From Fusicatenibacter saccharivorans (GTDB lineage: Bacteria; Bacillota; Clostridia; Lachnospirales; Lachnospiraceae), in NCBI RefSeq assembly GCF_015557635.1, contig NZ_JADNOP010000013.1:1-64000 (forward strand): a DNA stretch of 64,000 nucleotides. The letters are read 5' to 3'. The stretch's first letter is position 1. Every line of letters starts with the position of its first letter. Positions 8,251-16,547 of this stretch are shown here, piece after piece. The notes under the pieces were generated by a model. It was not told the origin of the DNA, did not search any database, and was given only the letters and a program-made list of their open reading frames with translations. A program made the position numbers and the translations under genes.

Positions 8251-9080
8251 TAAAATTTGCCGATCACGGCGGCATGTGCATCCGTGCCGTGGCCGATATA
8301 CGGAGTCCTTGCAATCGGGAGATCCGGTCCGGCCGCCTGGCGGACAAGCTGCGGCATATCCGGCGTCAGCTGGTCGCGTTCCATCTGGGAAAATGTTCCG
8401 AGGAGAATACCATTGATCTGTTCAAAGGCATGCATCATTTTCAGCTGGGACAGAAACGTAACCATCTGCGGAACGCCGCCGCCCATGGCTTCGAGGAGCA
8501 GGATTTTTCCGCGGAAATCCGGCTGAAAATCCGTTCCGGCGAGCTTCAGAAAACAGCGGATATTTCCGCCGATCATCACACCTTCCATGTGATCGCCCTG
8601 CAGAAATGTGCAAGGGAGGTCGAAGAGGCTGGGAGACTGCCCGGAAAAAGCGTTTTGGAACAGAGTGATCTGTTCGGCGCTGTGGTCGTACAGCAGATTT
8701 CGAACCTGATACAGCATCGACTCATTTCCAGTCGCAGTCGTGACAGCATTGACAATCGTTGTGAGATCACTGTATCCCCAGAAGCGCTTGCTGGAGGCGG
8801 CGATGACAGAAAAATCCAGATACGGCAGAACTTCATTCGCCATATCGCCGCCGGAAACATCAAAAATATCCGTGATTTCTGGGTCACAGTAAAGGTTCAT
8901 AAACGCATCCGCCCGCTCCGCGCCCGTGCCGGAAAAGCCGGAACCGTTGTCGTAGAGGCAGGGGCTTAAAACAGGATCGAAGCCCAGCTCCCGCAGAATC
9001 TGACAGAGACGCGCCAGATCGGCGGAAAAGGAAGGATGCATGGGGTTGGAGCAGGCGGTAATACCAATTTTATGAGACAT
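8232..9080 (-). CDS. LD-carboxypeptidase, peptidase family S66 (LdcA/MccF-like)
   Basis: 282 residues. S66 enzymes remove the terminal D-Ala from murein tetrapeptides or cleave microcin-type peptide nucleotides. The expected triad is present: Ser104 in GYSD, Glu197 in LLLEAMG and His264 in GHGTDA. I use the ATG at 9080 because AAAGGA precedes it; an in-frame extension to 9209 has no site. The gene lies 132 bp downstream of the threonine aldolase gene on the same strand and may be cotranscribed. It converges on the NlpC/P60 hydrolase gene with a 19-bp overlap. The neighbourhood supports murein recycling, but MccF-type self-immunity cannot be excluded. Confidence 0.88.
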   Translation of the reverse strand: MSHKIGITACSNPMHPSFSADLARLCQILRELGFDPVLSPCLYDNGSGFSGTGAERADAFMNLYCDPEITDIFDVSGGDMANEVLPYLDFSVIAASSKRFWGYSDLTTIVNAVTTATGNESMLYQVRNLLYDHSAEQITLFQNAFSGQSPSLFDLPCTFLQGDHMEGVMIGGNIRCFLKLAGTDFQPDFRGKILLLEAMGGGVPQMVTFLSQLKMMHAFEQINGILLGTFSQMERDQLTPDMPQLVRQAAGPDLPIARTPYIGHGTDAHAAVIGKFYQISSD

Positions 9081-9212
9081 AAAGATTCCTTTCTCGGAGT
9101 AAAACAAGGCAAAATCTGCATTTTCGTGGCACACCGGTACAGCTTTTTCTTTGAATTTGCAAAGCAGATTTAGAGATCGCCGGTGTTTGCAGAATGCCGT
9201 TTTGGACAAAAA

Positions 9213-10247
9213 TTATAAAGCTTTGAGGTCATCAATCAGTGTCTGCACTTCCTCTTCCGTCGTTGCCCAGCTGGTGCAGAACCGCGCAATATTTCCGCCG
9301 TCCGCGGATTTCCCCATTGGCTCGAAAATATAGCGTTTTTCCAGAGTTTCCTTCTGCGCATCGGTGAGAATCACAAACTGCTGATTCGTAAAACTCTCCA
9401 CCCAGAATGGAATCCCCTGCGCCGCAAATGCTTTGCGGAGTTTCATGGCAAGTTCATCGGCGCGGCGTGTCGCCGTAAAATAAAGATCATGCCCCAGCAG
9501 GCAGTGGAACTGCAGTCCGAGCAGCCATCCCTTTGCGAGGACAGCGCCGTTCTGTTTCATGTAGGCTTTGAACCGCTTTTTCAGCGAGTCAGCTGTAAGC
9601 ACAACGGCCTCACCAAACAGCGCACCGCATTTCGTTCCGCCGAAATAGAAAACATCTGTGAGAGCAGCGAGATCCTCGAGAGAAACATCATTCTTCTCTG
9701 ATCCAAGCCCGTATCCAAGCCGTGCCCCGTCCACAAACAGATACATATCATACTTCCGGCAGACCTCGTGAATCTTCGTCAGCTCCTGCAGCGAATACAG
9801 CGTTCCCTGCTCAGTCGGAAATGAAAGATATACCATCTTCGGCTCCGTCAGATACTCCGGCTCACCGCCTTCATAATAAGCCGCCGCACACGCCGCAATC
9901 TGTTCCGCCGAAATTTTACCATCCGTATTCGGCAGCTCTAGAATCTTATGCCCGGTATTTTCAATCGAAGCCGCCTCATGGCAGTTAATATGTCCGGTAT
10001 CCGCCGCAATCACACTCTGCACCGGCGAAAGCGCTGCCGCCGTCACAATAAAATTCGCCTGCGTCGCCCCCGGAAAAAAATGAACCGCCGCATCCGCACA
10101 ATGAATCTTCTCCCGAATCAGCTCCGCAGCCTTCTCACACCATTCATCCTCCCCATATCCACCATAACTGTTCCCATTAATAGCCCCCAGCGCCTCCAGA
10201 ATCTCCGGGTGCGCACCGTGATTGTAGTCATTATTAAATCGTATCAT
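9213..10247 (-). CDS. ltaE: Low-specificity L-threonine aldolase-like PLP enzyme
   Basis: 344 residues, a fold-type I PLP enzyme of the beta-eliminating lyase/threonine aldolase family. It is predicted to split L-threonine into glycine and acetaldehyde. Key residues are His86 in DTGHINCHE (stacks on the cofactor), Asp173 in FVDGARLG (contacts the pyridine nitrogen) and Lys206 in YFGGTKCG (Schiff base). The opening NNDYNHGAHP and GGYGED are typical. AAGGAGA precedes the ATG, and a TTGCTG-17-TATAAT promoter lies 45-73 bases upstream. The related aromatic amino acid lyases cannot be wholly excluded by motif alone. Confidence 0.9.
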   Translation of the reverse strand: MIRFNNDYNHGAHPEILEALGAINGNSYGGYGEDEWCEKAAELIREKIHCADAAVHFFPGATQANFIVTAAALSPVQSVIAADTGHINCHEAASIENTGHKILELPNTDGKISAEQIAACAAAYYEGGEPEYLTEPKMVYLSFPTEQGTLYSLQELTKIHEVCRKYDMYLFVDGARLGYGLGSEKNDVSLEDLAALTDVFYFGGTKCGALFGEAVVLTADSLKKRFKAYMKQNGAVLAKGWLLGLQFHCLLGHDLYFTATRRADELAMKLRKAFAAQGIPFWVESFTNQQFVILTDAQKETLEKRYIFEPMGKSADGGNIARFCTSWATTEEEVQTLIDDLKAL

Positions 10248-10291
10248 CAGTTTATGTTCTCCTTAATTTGAATTTGAAAAATGCTGTTTCC

Positions 10292-10320
10292 ATTATACGG
10301 CATCTGAAGGAAAACAGCAA
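10292..10320 (-). promoter_or_regulatory. Predicted promoter of the threonine aldolase gene
   Basis: On the minus strand: TTGCTG (complement of 10315-10320), a 17-bp spacer, TATAAT (complement of 10292-10297). An imperfect inverted repeat, TGCTGTTT / AAAACAGCA, spans the promoter (10282-10319) and may be an operator. Confidence 0.6.
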
Positions 10321-10324
10321 TTGG

Positions 10325-10719
10325 AGAACAAAAAGAGAAAATGCAAAAAAATGCAGAAGGAGGATTATGTCCGATATGGCGAGGACATAACGGCGGCCCC
10401 CAGTCTGAGAACTTGGCGAGGTTGATGATAAGTATGTTATCGGAACAGCTGAGATCCTGTCATTTCCTGAAAAAAAGGTATGGAAACCAAAACAAAGAAA
10501 TGCGTCAGGAATCCAAATGAATGGCAGGAAGTCCGACACAGTCGTAGTATCTGAGAAGTCTGTGAAAGCAGATGGAGAAAAGGACTGTGCACTTTATAGC
10601 TTCAAGGACGAAAGAACTATGCAGACGAAAGAGAGCTGATGGACATGGTGAATGAGTTACTTGGAAAACAATATAATATCGCGAAAGCAAACAGAACTGA
10701 CAGAAAGGTTCAGAATCTT
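10325..10719 (+). other. Decayed mobile-element remnant, origin uncertain
   Basis: About 400 bp with no intact gene between the aldolase promoter and the orphan omegaRNA copy. A perfect 7-bp inverted repeat, TATGTCC / GGACATA, lies at 10367-10390. A frame from about 10409 to 10640 encodes a peptide including WKPKQRNASG and RKSDTVVVSEKS before a stop. This faintly recalls the N-terminal lead-in of group II intron maturases, but no reverse transcriptase motif follows. I call it only a remnant; a translated search would decide. Confidence 0.35.
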
Positions 10720-10831
10720 GCATGGAAGAAGCGCGTATCCGCGCAAGATCTAAGAAACAGGCGTATCCGCCGATATTTTGTCTGCCGCCTAAAGCGGTCT
10801 GAAGCACGTAACTTTAGTCATGTGAGGTTCA
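10720..10831 (+). ncRNA. Orphan omegaRNA-like right end without tnpB
   Basis: A 112-bp copy of 1011-1122 with four mismatches: one near the start, two just after the CTAAA-loop stem and one in the terminal hairpin. The CTAAA-loop stem keeps pairing through a G-U, while the terminal hairpin loses one pair. It ends AGGTTCA at 10825-10831 and then diverges from the first copy, so 10832 onward would be the guide position. There is no nuclease gene next to it. A short open frame that crosses it (10639-10860) is a by-product and is not annotated. Confidence 0.65.
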
Positions 10832-10860
10832 GTTCGTATAAAAACAGTATCGGAAAATAA

Positions 10861-10920
10861 GAAAAGAACCGACAGAGAAATCTGAGAACTAAACTAAAGA
10901 TTTCCCCGCCGGTTCTTTTT
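10861..10920. terminator. Long hairpin terminator
   Basis: AAAGAACCG pairs with CGGTTCTTT and, inside it, GAAATCT pairs with AGATTTC. A T-run follows on the plus strand and the matching A-run precedes it, so it could work in both directions. It separates the mobile-element debris from the TetR unit. Confidence 0.7.
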
Positions 10921-10955
10921 CTATGCATCTATTTTCATCCATTATATATTTCGCA

Positions 10956-10984
10956 TTGACTTTTTATATACCGATTGGTATAAT
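10956..10984 (+). promoter_or_regulatory. TetR-unit promoter with embedded palindromic operator
   Basis: TTGACT (10956-10961), a 17-bp spacer, TATAAT (10979-10984). The spacer and -10 contain a perfect palindrome, TATACC-GATT-GGTATA (10967-10982), of the size and look of TetR-family operators. Binding there would block RNA polymerase, so autorepression of the downstream TetR gene is the simple reading. The transcript then has an unusually G-poor, A/C-rich leader of about 220 bases (10990-11217) with no other feature that I see. Confidence 0.7.
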
Positions 10985-11217
10985 GATAACAGAAACACAC
11001 ATAAGAAACCTGCAAAATCCAACAAAATTCGTCAAAATTGCCAAAAACTCACGCAATTCGACCATCACACACAAAAGCAGACTTCTTAAATACAAAATCA
11101 ACAAAAGCATTTTAAACCAAAACAAATGCCAACTCACACGTAACAAACAACCACCCAAACACACCGCGGCCAGGCGAACTCCAGAGAGCGTCCCTTCCGC
11201 AACAAAGAGGATTCAAA

Positions 11218-11799
11218 ATGGACAATCGTCAGCTAATCATGAACTCAGCTCTGACCCTCTTCTACGAAAGCGGGTACGACGCCGTCGGTGTTCAGCAGAT
11301 CGTAGACTCCGCCGGAGTATCCAAACCAACCCTGTACTATTACTTCGGCAGCAAACAAGGCCTCCTCGAAGCCCTGCTAAACGAGCACTTTCAGCCCATG
11401 GAACAAAAACTCATCGAAGCCTCCGAAACCGGGAAAAACATCCCCGAAAAACTGTACCGCATCGCGCGTGCCTTCTTCAACGGAGCCTCCGAAGACCCGA
11501 AATTCCATATGCTGATGATGGCACTGTTCTATTCCGGAAGAAAAAGCGAAGGCTTCCGCACCGTATACCCAATGATTGACCGGTTCTATCACCTGTGCGT
11601 CGACGTCTTCGACAACGCCAGCGCCGAACTCGGCAACATGAACGGCCGTCAGGAACAATTCGCCGTAGGCTTCTCCGGAATCCTGATGCACTACCTGATG
11701 ATGACAGCAGGAGATCAATCCGATCTTTCCAACCTCGTCGTCCGGGACGAAGAAGTCTACCGTCTGGTACACCAGTTCATGTATGGAATTTACTCATAA
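11218..11799 (+). CDS. TetR/AcrR-family transcriptional regulator
   Basis: 193 residues. The N-terminal helix-turn-helix is typical: ALTLFYESGYDAVGVQQI, then AGVSKPTLYYYFGSK around residues 10-48. The C-terminal ligand-binding and dimer part (about 60-193) is not assignable to a ligand class. The start codon follows AAAGAGGA. It heads a unit with the GH13 amylase (25-bp gap) and glgB, so it probably controls alpha-glucan metabolism and itself through the palindrome in its promoter. Codon choice here is richer in C-ending codons than in many neighbours. Confidence 0.9.
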   Translation: MDNRQLIMNSALTLFYESGYDAVGVQQIVDSAGVSKPTLYYYFGSKQGLLEALLNEHFQPMEQKLIEASETGKNIPEKLYRIARAFFNGASEDPKFHMLMMALFYSGRKSEGFRTVYPMIDRFYHLCVDVFDNASAELGNMNGRQEQFAVGFSGILMHYLMMTAGDQSDLSNLVVRDEEVYRLVHQFMYGIYS

Positions 11800-11824
11800 C
11801 CCAAAAACAAGGAGGACAAACAAA

Positions 11825-13186
11825 ATGGCACCATGGTATGAAGAGGCAGAATTTTATCACATCTATCCGATCGGACTGACCGGCGCGCCGAGGAAAAATG
11901 AATCGGAAGAAACCGTACACCGCTTTTCCACACTGGAACAGTGGCTTCCGCACATCGCAGATCTCGGTTGTACCGCAATCTATATCGGCCCCTTGTTTGA
12001 ATCAACCACACATGGATACGACACAAAAGATTACAAACAGGTAGACCGCCGCTTAGGCGACAACGCGGACTTTGCCGCATACGTAAAAAAAGCCCACGAA
12101 CTCGGCATCAAAGTCGTCGTAGACGGTGTCTTCAACCACACCGGCCGCGAATTCTTTGCCTTCCGCGACATTCAGGAAAAAAGAGAACAGTCCCCGTACT
12201 GCGGATGGTACAAAGGAATCTGGTTCGGCGGAAACACCTGCTATAACGACGGATTCTCCTACGAAGCATGGAGAAACTGCTTCGAACTCGTCAACCTGAA
12301 TCTCCAGAACCAGCAGGTCCGTGACTATCTCCTTGATGTCATCGACTTCTGGATCGACGAATTCGACATCGACGGCATCCGTCTCGACTGCGCCGACTGC
12401 CTGGATTTCGGCTTCATGGAGCAGATGCGCGCACGCACATCCGCCAAAAAACAGGACTTCTGGCTGATGGGCGAAGTCATCCACGGCGACTATGCGCGCT
12501 ACATCGGAGACGGCCAGCATCTGCTGCACAGTGTCACAAATTACGAGCTTCACAAAGGACTTTATTCGGGACATAACGATCATAACTACTTCGAAATTGC
12601 ACATACGATCCGCCGCGAATTTGACGAAAACGGCGGCATTTACAAAGGAAAGAAACTGTACAGCTTCGTTGACAATCACGACGTAGACCGTCTGGCCAGC
12701 AAGCTGAACGTAAAAGAAAACATGATTCCAATTTATGCGCTGCTGTACTTCCTGCCGGGCATCCCGTCCATCTATTACGGATCGGAATTCGGCATCGAGG
12801 GAAGAAAAGAAGGCGGAAACGACGATCCGCTGCGTCCGGCGCTGAATCTGGAAGAACTGGAGAAAAATCCGCCGGCAGAAAAACTTCCGGCATGGATCAA
12901 AACATTATCAGACGTCAGAAAAAAACATCCTGCAGCACGAACGGGAAGATACCGCGAACTCATGCTGACCAACCGCCAGTATGCCTTTGCACGCCTGGAT
13001 GAGACAGACGCTCTGATCACAGCAGTAAATAATGATGAAAACCAGAGTGCGGGAGTCTGGATTCCTGCATCTTGCGACGGAACATGGAAAAACGCGGTAA
13101 CCGGAGAAGCCATTTCTCCGGAAAATGGAAAACTTTTTGTTGAAGTACCTCCGTGCGGCTGTGTTCTGATTGAAAAAGAAGCATAA
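11825..13186 (+). CDS. GH13 alpha-amylase-family glycosidase, cytoplasmic
   Basis: 453 residues without a signal peptide, so it should act on internal alpha-glucans such as glycogen or imported maltodextrin. The GH13 conserved regions are clear: region I DGVFNH at 100-105, region II GIRLDCAD with nucleophile Asp188, region III GEVIHGD with acid/base Glu217, region IV VDNHDVDR with Asp286. I take the ATG at 11825, which has AAGGAGG upstream; the frame is open back to 11783, but that start lies inside the TetR gene. A small C-terminal beta domain follows from about 370. glgB starts 14 bp later. The exact activity (amylase, oligo-glucosidase or transglucosylase) is not decided by motifs. Confidence 0.9.
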   Translation: MAPWYEEAEFYHIYPIGLTGAPRKNESEETVHRFSTLEQWLPHIADLGCTAIYIGPLFESTTHGYDTKDYKQVDRRLGDNADFAAYVKKAHELGIKVVVDGVFNHTGREFFAFRDIQEKREQSPYCGWYKGIWFGGNTCYNDGFSYEAWRNCFELVNLNLQNQQVRDYLLDVIDFWIDEFDIDGIRLDCADCLDFGFMEQMRARTSAKKQDFWLMGEVIHGDYARYIGDGQHLLHSVTNYELHKGLYSGHNDHNYFEIAHTIRREFDENGGIYKGKKLYSFVDNHDVDRLASKLNVKENMIPIYALLYFLPGIPSIYYGSEFGIEGRKEGGNDDPLRPALNLEELEKNPPAEKLPAWIKTLSDVRKKHPAARTGRYRELMLTNRQYAFARLDETDALITAVNNDENQSAGVWIPASCDGTWKNAVTGEAISPENGKLFVEVPPCGCVLIEKEA

Positions 13187-13200
13187 AGGGGATTTTTTCT

Positions 13201-15171
13201 ATGAAGGAAACTGCGAAAACAACGGCAAAAACAACAGCGAAAACCAGAAAAGCGCCAAAAAAACCGGCGGGCTATCAGCCAAGATTTTCTGAACTGGATC
13301 AGTATTTGTTTGGTCAGGCAACCCATTACGATATTTTCCGGAAAATGGGTGCGCACCTGGACAAAAAAGACGGCAAAGTAGGAGCCTGGTTCACCGTATG
13401 GGCTCCGCATGCGGCGGAAGTATCTGTCATCGGCGAATTCAACGGCTGGGATGCCCATGCCAATGTGATGCGGAAAGTCGGCGAGGACGGCGTTTATGAA
13501 GTGTTCATTCCGGGCGTGACCGAGGGAATGATGTATAAATATTACATCCGCACACCGGACGGAAGAGAACTGTACAAAGCAGATCCATACGCATTTGCAT
13601 CCGAAAAACGGCCGGGTACCGCGTCAAAAGTAGCGGAAATCGAAGGCTACCGCTGGGGTGACAGCGAATGGCTGACGAACCGCAAAAAATTTGACGTTCA
13701 GAAATCCGCGCTCTCCATCTACGAAGTGCACCCGGGCTCCTGGATGAAACATCCGTGGTCCGAATCCAACCCGGACGGATTTTACAATTACGTTCAGTTC
13801 GCACATTCGCTTGCCGATTACGTAAAAAAAATGGGCTATACCCACGTAGAGCTGATGGGAATTGCAGAGCATCCGTTTGACGGTTCCTGGGGCTATCAGG
13901 TAACGGGCTATTACGCACCGACCTCCCGCTACGGAACACCGAAAGAGTTTAAATATCTTGTTGATTATCTGCATAAAAATAAAATCGGTGTTATTCTGGA
14001 CTGGGTACCGGCACACTTCCCGAAAGATGCGCACGGCCTTGCTGATTTTGATGGCCAGCCGCTGTATGAGTACGCCGACCCGAGAAAGGGCGAGCACCCG
14101 GAGTGGGGAACGAAGATCTTTGATTACGGCAAAAATGAAGTGAAAAACTTTATGCTGGCAAATGCGCTTTACTGGGTAGAAGAGTACCACGTAGACGGTC
14201 TCCGTGTCGATGCTGTTGCTTCGATGCTGTATCTCGACTACGGAAAAGAGCCGGGCCAGTGGGTGCCGAACAAGAACGGCGGAAATGAAAATCTTGAAGC
14301 CGTCGAGTTCTTCAAACACCTGAATACCCTGGTGCGCGGACGAAACAAAGGTGTCATCATGATTGCCGAGGAGTCCACAACGTGGCCGAAGGTAACGGGA
14401 AGCGTAGAGGACGGCGGCCTGCATTTCTCCTACAAATGGAACATGGGATGGATGCATGACTTCCTCGATTACATGAAGCTCGATCCATACTTCCGCAAAT
14501 ACAACCATAACAAGATGACCTTCGGCATGACCTATGCATTTTCCGAGAACTACATTCTGGTGCTCTCGCACGATGAGGTTGTCCACTTGAAATGCTCGAT
14601 GATCAACAAAATGCCGGGCGATCTGGAGGAAAAATTCCAGAACCTGATGGTAGGCTATGCTTTCATGTTCGGGCACCCGGGCAAAAAACTTCTGTTCATG
14701 GGACAGGATTTCGGACAGCTCCGCGAGTGGAGCGAGGAACGCGAGATCGACTGGTTCCTGCTGGCAGATGAGGGGCATCAGCATCTGCAGACCTTCTTCA
14801 GTGACCTGCTGAAAATGTACCGCAAGTACCCGGCACTCTACGCGAACGACTGCGGCTACGAAGGCTTCCAGTGGATCAATGCCAACGACGGCGACCGCAG
14901 CATTTACAGCTTCGTCCGCTGGTCACCGACAGGAAAAAACAACCTGTTGTTCGTCTGCAATTTCACACCGGTCGAGCGTCCGGATTATATGTGTGGCGTA
15001 CCGCGCAAAAAACAGTACCGCCTGATACTCGACAGCTCCGATATGAAATACGGCGGCCCGACCGAAAAACGCCAGGTAGCCTACCGTGCCAAAGAGGGAG
15101 AATGCGATGGCCAGCCATATCGGATTGCATATGCACTTCCGGCGTATGGTGTGGCGGTGTTCAGCTTCTAA
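13201..15171 (+). CDS. glgB: 1,4-alpha-glucan branching enzyme
   Basis: 656 residues. It transfers alpha-1,4-glucan segments to form alpha-1,6 branches in glycogen. After a basic, low-complexity N-terminal tail rich in Lys, Thr and Ala (residues 1-25) come a CBM48-like domain (WFTVWAPHA, FNGWD; about 60-150) and the GH13 barrel with DGLRVDAV (nucleophile Asp337), IAEEST (Glu390) and LSHDEV (Asp458). The VASMLYLDY sequence after the nucleophile is characteristic of branching enzymes. It is cotranscribed with the amylase. No glgA, glgC or glgP is in view. Confidence 0.95.
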   Translation: MKETAKTTAKTTAKTRKAPKKPAGYQPRFSELDQYLFGQATHYDIFRKMGAHLDKKDGKVGAWFTVWAPHAAEVSVIGEFNGWDAHANVMRKVGEDGVYEVFIPGVTEGMMYKYYIRTPDGRELYKADPYAFASEKRPGTASKVAEIEGYRWGDSEWLTNRKKFDVQKSALSIYEVHPGSWMKHPWSESNPDGFYNYVQFAHSLADYVKKMGYTHVELMGIAEHPFDGSWGYQVTGYYAPTSRYGTPKEFKYLVDYLHKNKIGVILDWVPAHFPKDAHGLADFDGQPLYEYADPRKGEHPEWGTKIFDYGKNEVKNFMLANALYWVEEYHVDGLRVDAVASMLYLDYGKEPGQWVPNKNGGNENLEAVEFFKHLNTLVRGRNKGVIMIAEESTTWPKVTGSVEDGGLHFSYKWNMGWMHDFLDYMKLDPYFRKYNHNKMTFGMTYAFSENYILVLSHDEVVHLKCSMINKMPGDLEEKFQNLMVGYAFMFGHPGKKLLFMGQDFGQLREWSEEREIDWFLLADEGHQHLQTFFSDLLKMYRKYPALYANDCGYEGFQWINANDGDRSIYSFVRWSPTGKNNLLFVCNFTPVERPDYMCGVPRKKQYRLILDSSDMKYGGPTEKRQVAYRAKEGECDGQPYRIAYALPAYGVAVFSF

Positions 15172-15284
15172 AATAAGATAGCTACTAATTTTCATTAATA
15201 TCATGACCGGCAGAGAACGAAAGAGATTTCTTAAATCTGTCGGTCATTGTGTTTTGTGTTCGAAGGAAAAGAGGTGTTGATTTG

Positions 15285-15950
15285 ATGAAAGAAGAAAGAA
15301 AAGAGCCGATACAGATTCCGCACATCCAGACAATCAACGATCACATTTCCTATCTTACACCGACAGAACATCCACTTTCGGCAAATGTTGTGATCATCGA
15401 GGGTGATGCATTTTTCTGGGTATATGACGTGGGAAATCATCCTGCGGTTTCAGAAATTCTGCAGGAAAAGTCAGAACAGACAGGAAAAAAAATTCGGGTG
15501 ATTTTATCCCATTTTCATCCCGACCATATTGGGAATCTGTCGGAGATTTCGTGCGAAGCGGTTTACCAGGGGAAAAATACGTTTCGTTATACAAAAACAG
15601 GAACTGTGATAGAAGAAGATACGTGGTTTCAGGACGGTGACGTGTGGTTACATTTATTTCCGATTCCATCGAGTCATGCCAAAGGATCGCTTGCATTGGA
15701 AGTGGATGAGACGTGGTGCTTTCTCGGGGATGCGGCATATGCGACGCAGAAAAACGGACAGACCGTTTATAATGCCGAGCGCCTGCTGGCAGAAATCCGA
15801 GTTCTGAAAAACGTGCGTGCGCCGTATTTTCTCCTGAGCCACAGCGAACCGTTTCAGCAGAACAAAGAGGATGTGCTGGAATGGATGGAAGCGATTTATG
15901 AGAAACGGAAACGAGATGAATCATATATAAAAACACCCCAGCGCGTATGA
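15285..15950 (+). CDS. Metallo-beta-lactamase-fold hydrolase
   Basis: 221 residues with the zinc-binding signature SHFHPDH near the middle, an Asp in GDAAYA that bridges the metals, and a late SHSE motif. The family includes glyoxalase II-like hydrolases, lactonases and many enzymes of unknown substrate; the short length fits a single-domain hydrolase. GAGGTG lies 11 bases before the ATG at 15285. The gene follows glgB after about 110 bp and converges on a lipoprotein gene with a gap of only 22 bp. Substrate not inferable. Confidence 0.8.
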   Translation: MKEERKEPIQIPHIQTINDHISYLTPTEHPLSANVVIIEGDAFFWVYDVGNHPAVSEILQEKSEQTGKKIRVILSHFHPDHIGNLSEISCEAVYQGKNTFRYTKTGTVIEEDTWFQDGDVWLHLFPIPSSHAKGSLALEVDETWCFLGDAAYATQKNGQTVYNAERLLAEIRVLKNVRAPYFLLSHSEPFQQNKEDVLEWMEAIYEKRKRDESYIKTPQRV

Positions 15951-15972
15951 CAGGGAGTCCTTCGAGGCTGAA

Positions 15973-16434
15973 TCAGTTATGCCACTTCGGCAATTCACTT
16001 TCTTTCACTGGAACTGATTCAAGATCCATATTCGACCAATATGAGCCGATATCTGAACTTGTGAAGTATTCAAAATTGCCCGTGGAAGATTTCAGCTTTC
16101 CATTCTTGACTCCATTGCAGACATAAACCAGTTCGTAGTTTGTCCCATCCGAAAGGTTAAATCGAAAACTGGTCACATCTGCGCCTGTGATTTCCTCGAC
16201 TTGTTTGTCTGTCAATGATAAGTTTTCAAACATATGATACAAGTCTGTTATATCAGTTTTTGCAACGACTATTTTCTTTTCTGCTGATACCGGTGCTCCC
16301 GCATAGTGGTACATGTCGATATTTTCAACATCTCCAACTTCAAAAGGAAAGTCGATATGGACCGTTTCTTTGCTACAGCCGACCAGTACCATCATTAAAA
16401 TCAGAAAGGATATCAAATTTGTCGCTTTTTTCAT
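15973..16434 (-). CDS. Predicted lipoprotein of unknown function
   Basis: 153 residues starting MKKATN, with a hydrophobic stretch and lipobox VLVGC (Cys near residue 20). GAGGAG precedes the ATG at 16434; the in-frame extension to 16470 has no site and is not used. The mature part is polar, with several aromatic residues and no known motif. It lies on the opposite strand from the flanking genes, and its own upstream region carries palindromic hairpins (16473-16517 and 16548-16630). Confidence 0.75.
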   Translation of the reverse strand: MKKATNLISFLILMMVLVGCSKETVHIDFPFEVGDVENIDMYHYAGAPVSAEKKIVVAKTDITDLYHMFENLSLTDKQVEEITGADVTSFRFNLSDGTNYELVYVCNGVKNGKLKSSTGNFEYFTSSDIGSYWSNMDLESVPVKESELPKWHN

Positions 16435-16472
16435 ATCATTGCACTCCTCGTCATGTTTTTGACAGGTCAAGA

Positions 16473-16517
16473 GTTCAAAAATCCTCTTGCAAGCGAGCTT
16501 GCATTAGCTTTTTGAGC
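16473..16517. repeat. 45-bp imperfect palindrome
   Basis: GTTCAAAAA at the left faces TTTTTGAGC at the right, with an inner stem TGCAAGC / GCTTGCA around GA. It sits just upstream of the minus-strand lipoprotein start and would form a hairpin in that gene's leader. Confidence 0.55.
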
Positions 16518-16547
16518 CTGGTATCATGATGATTTGAGTATATCATA

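Noticed and set aside
10639-10860. 73-residue open frame crossing the orphan omegaRNA
   Set aside because: Its C-terminal half is just the translation of the 112-bp structured repeat; the same peptide appears by chance of homology at 897-1145. No ribosome binding site, and the RNA structure explains the conservation.
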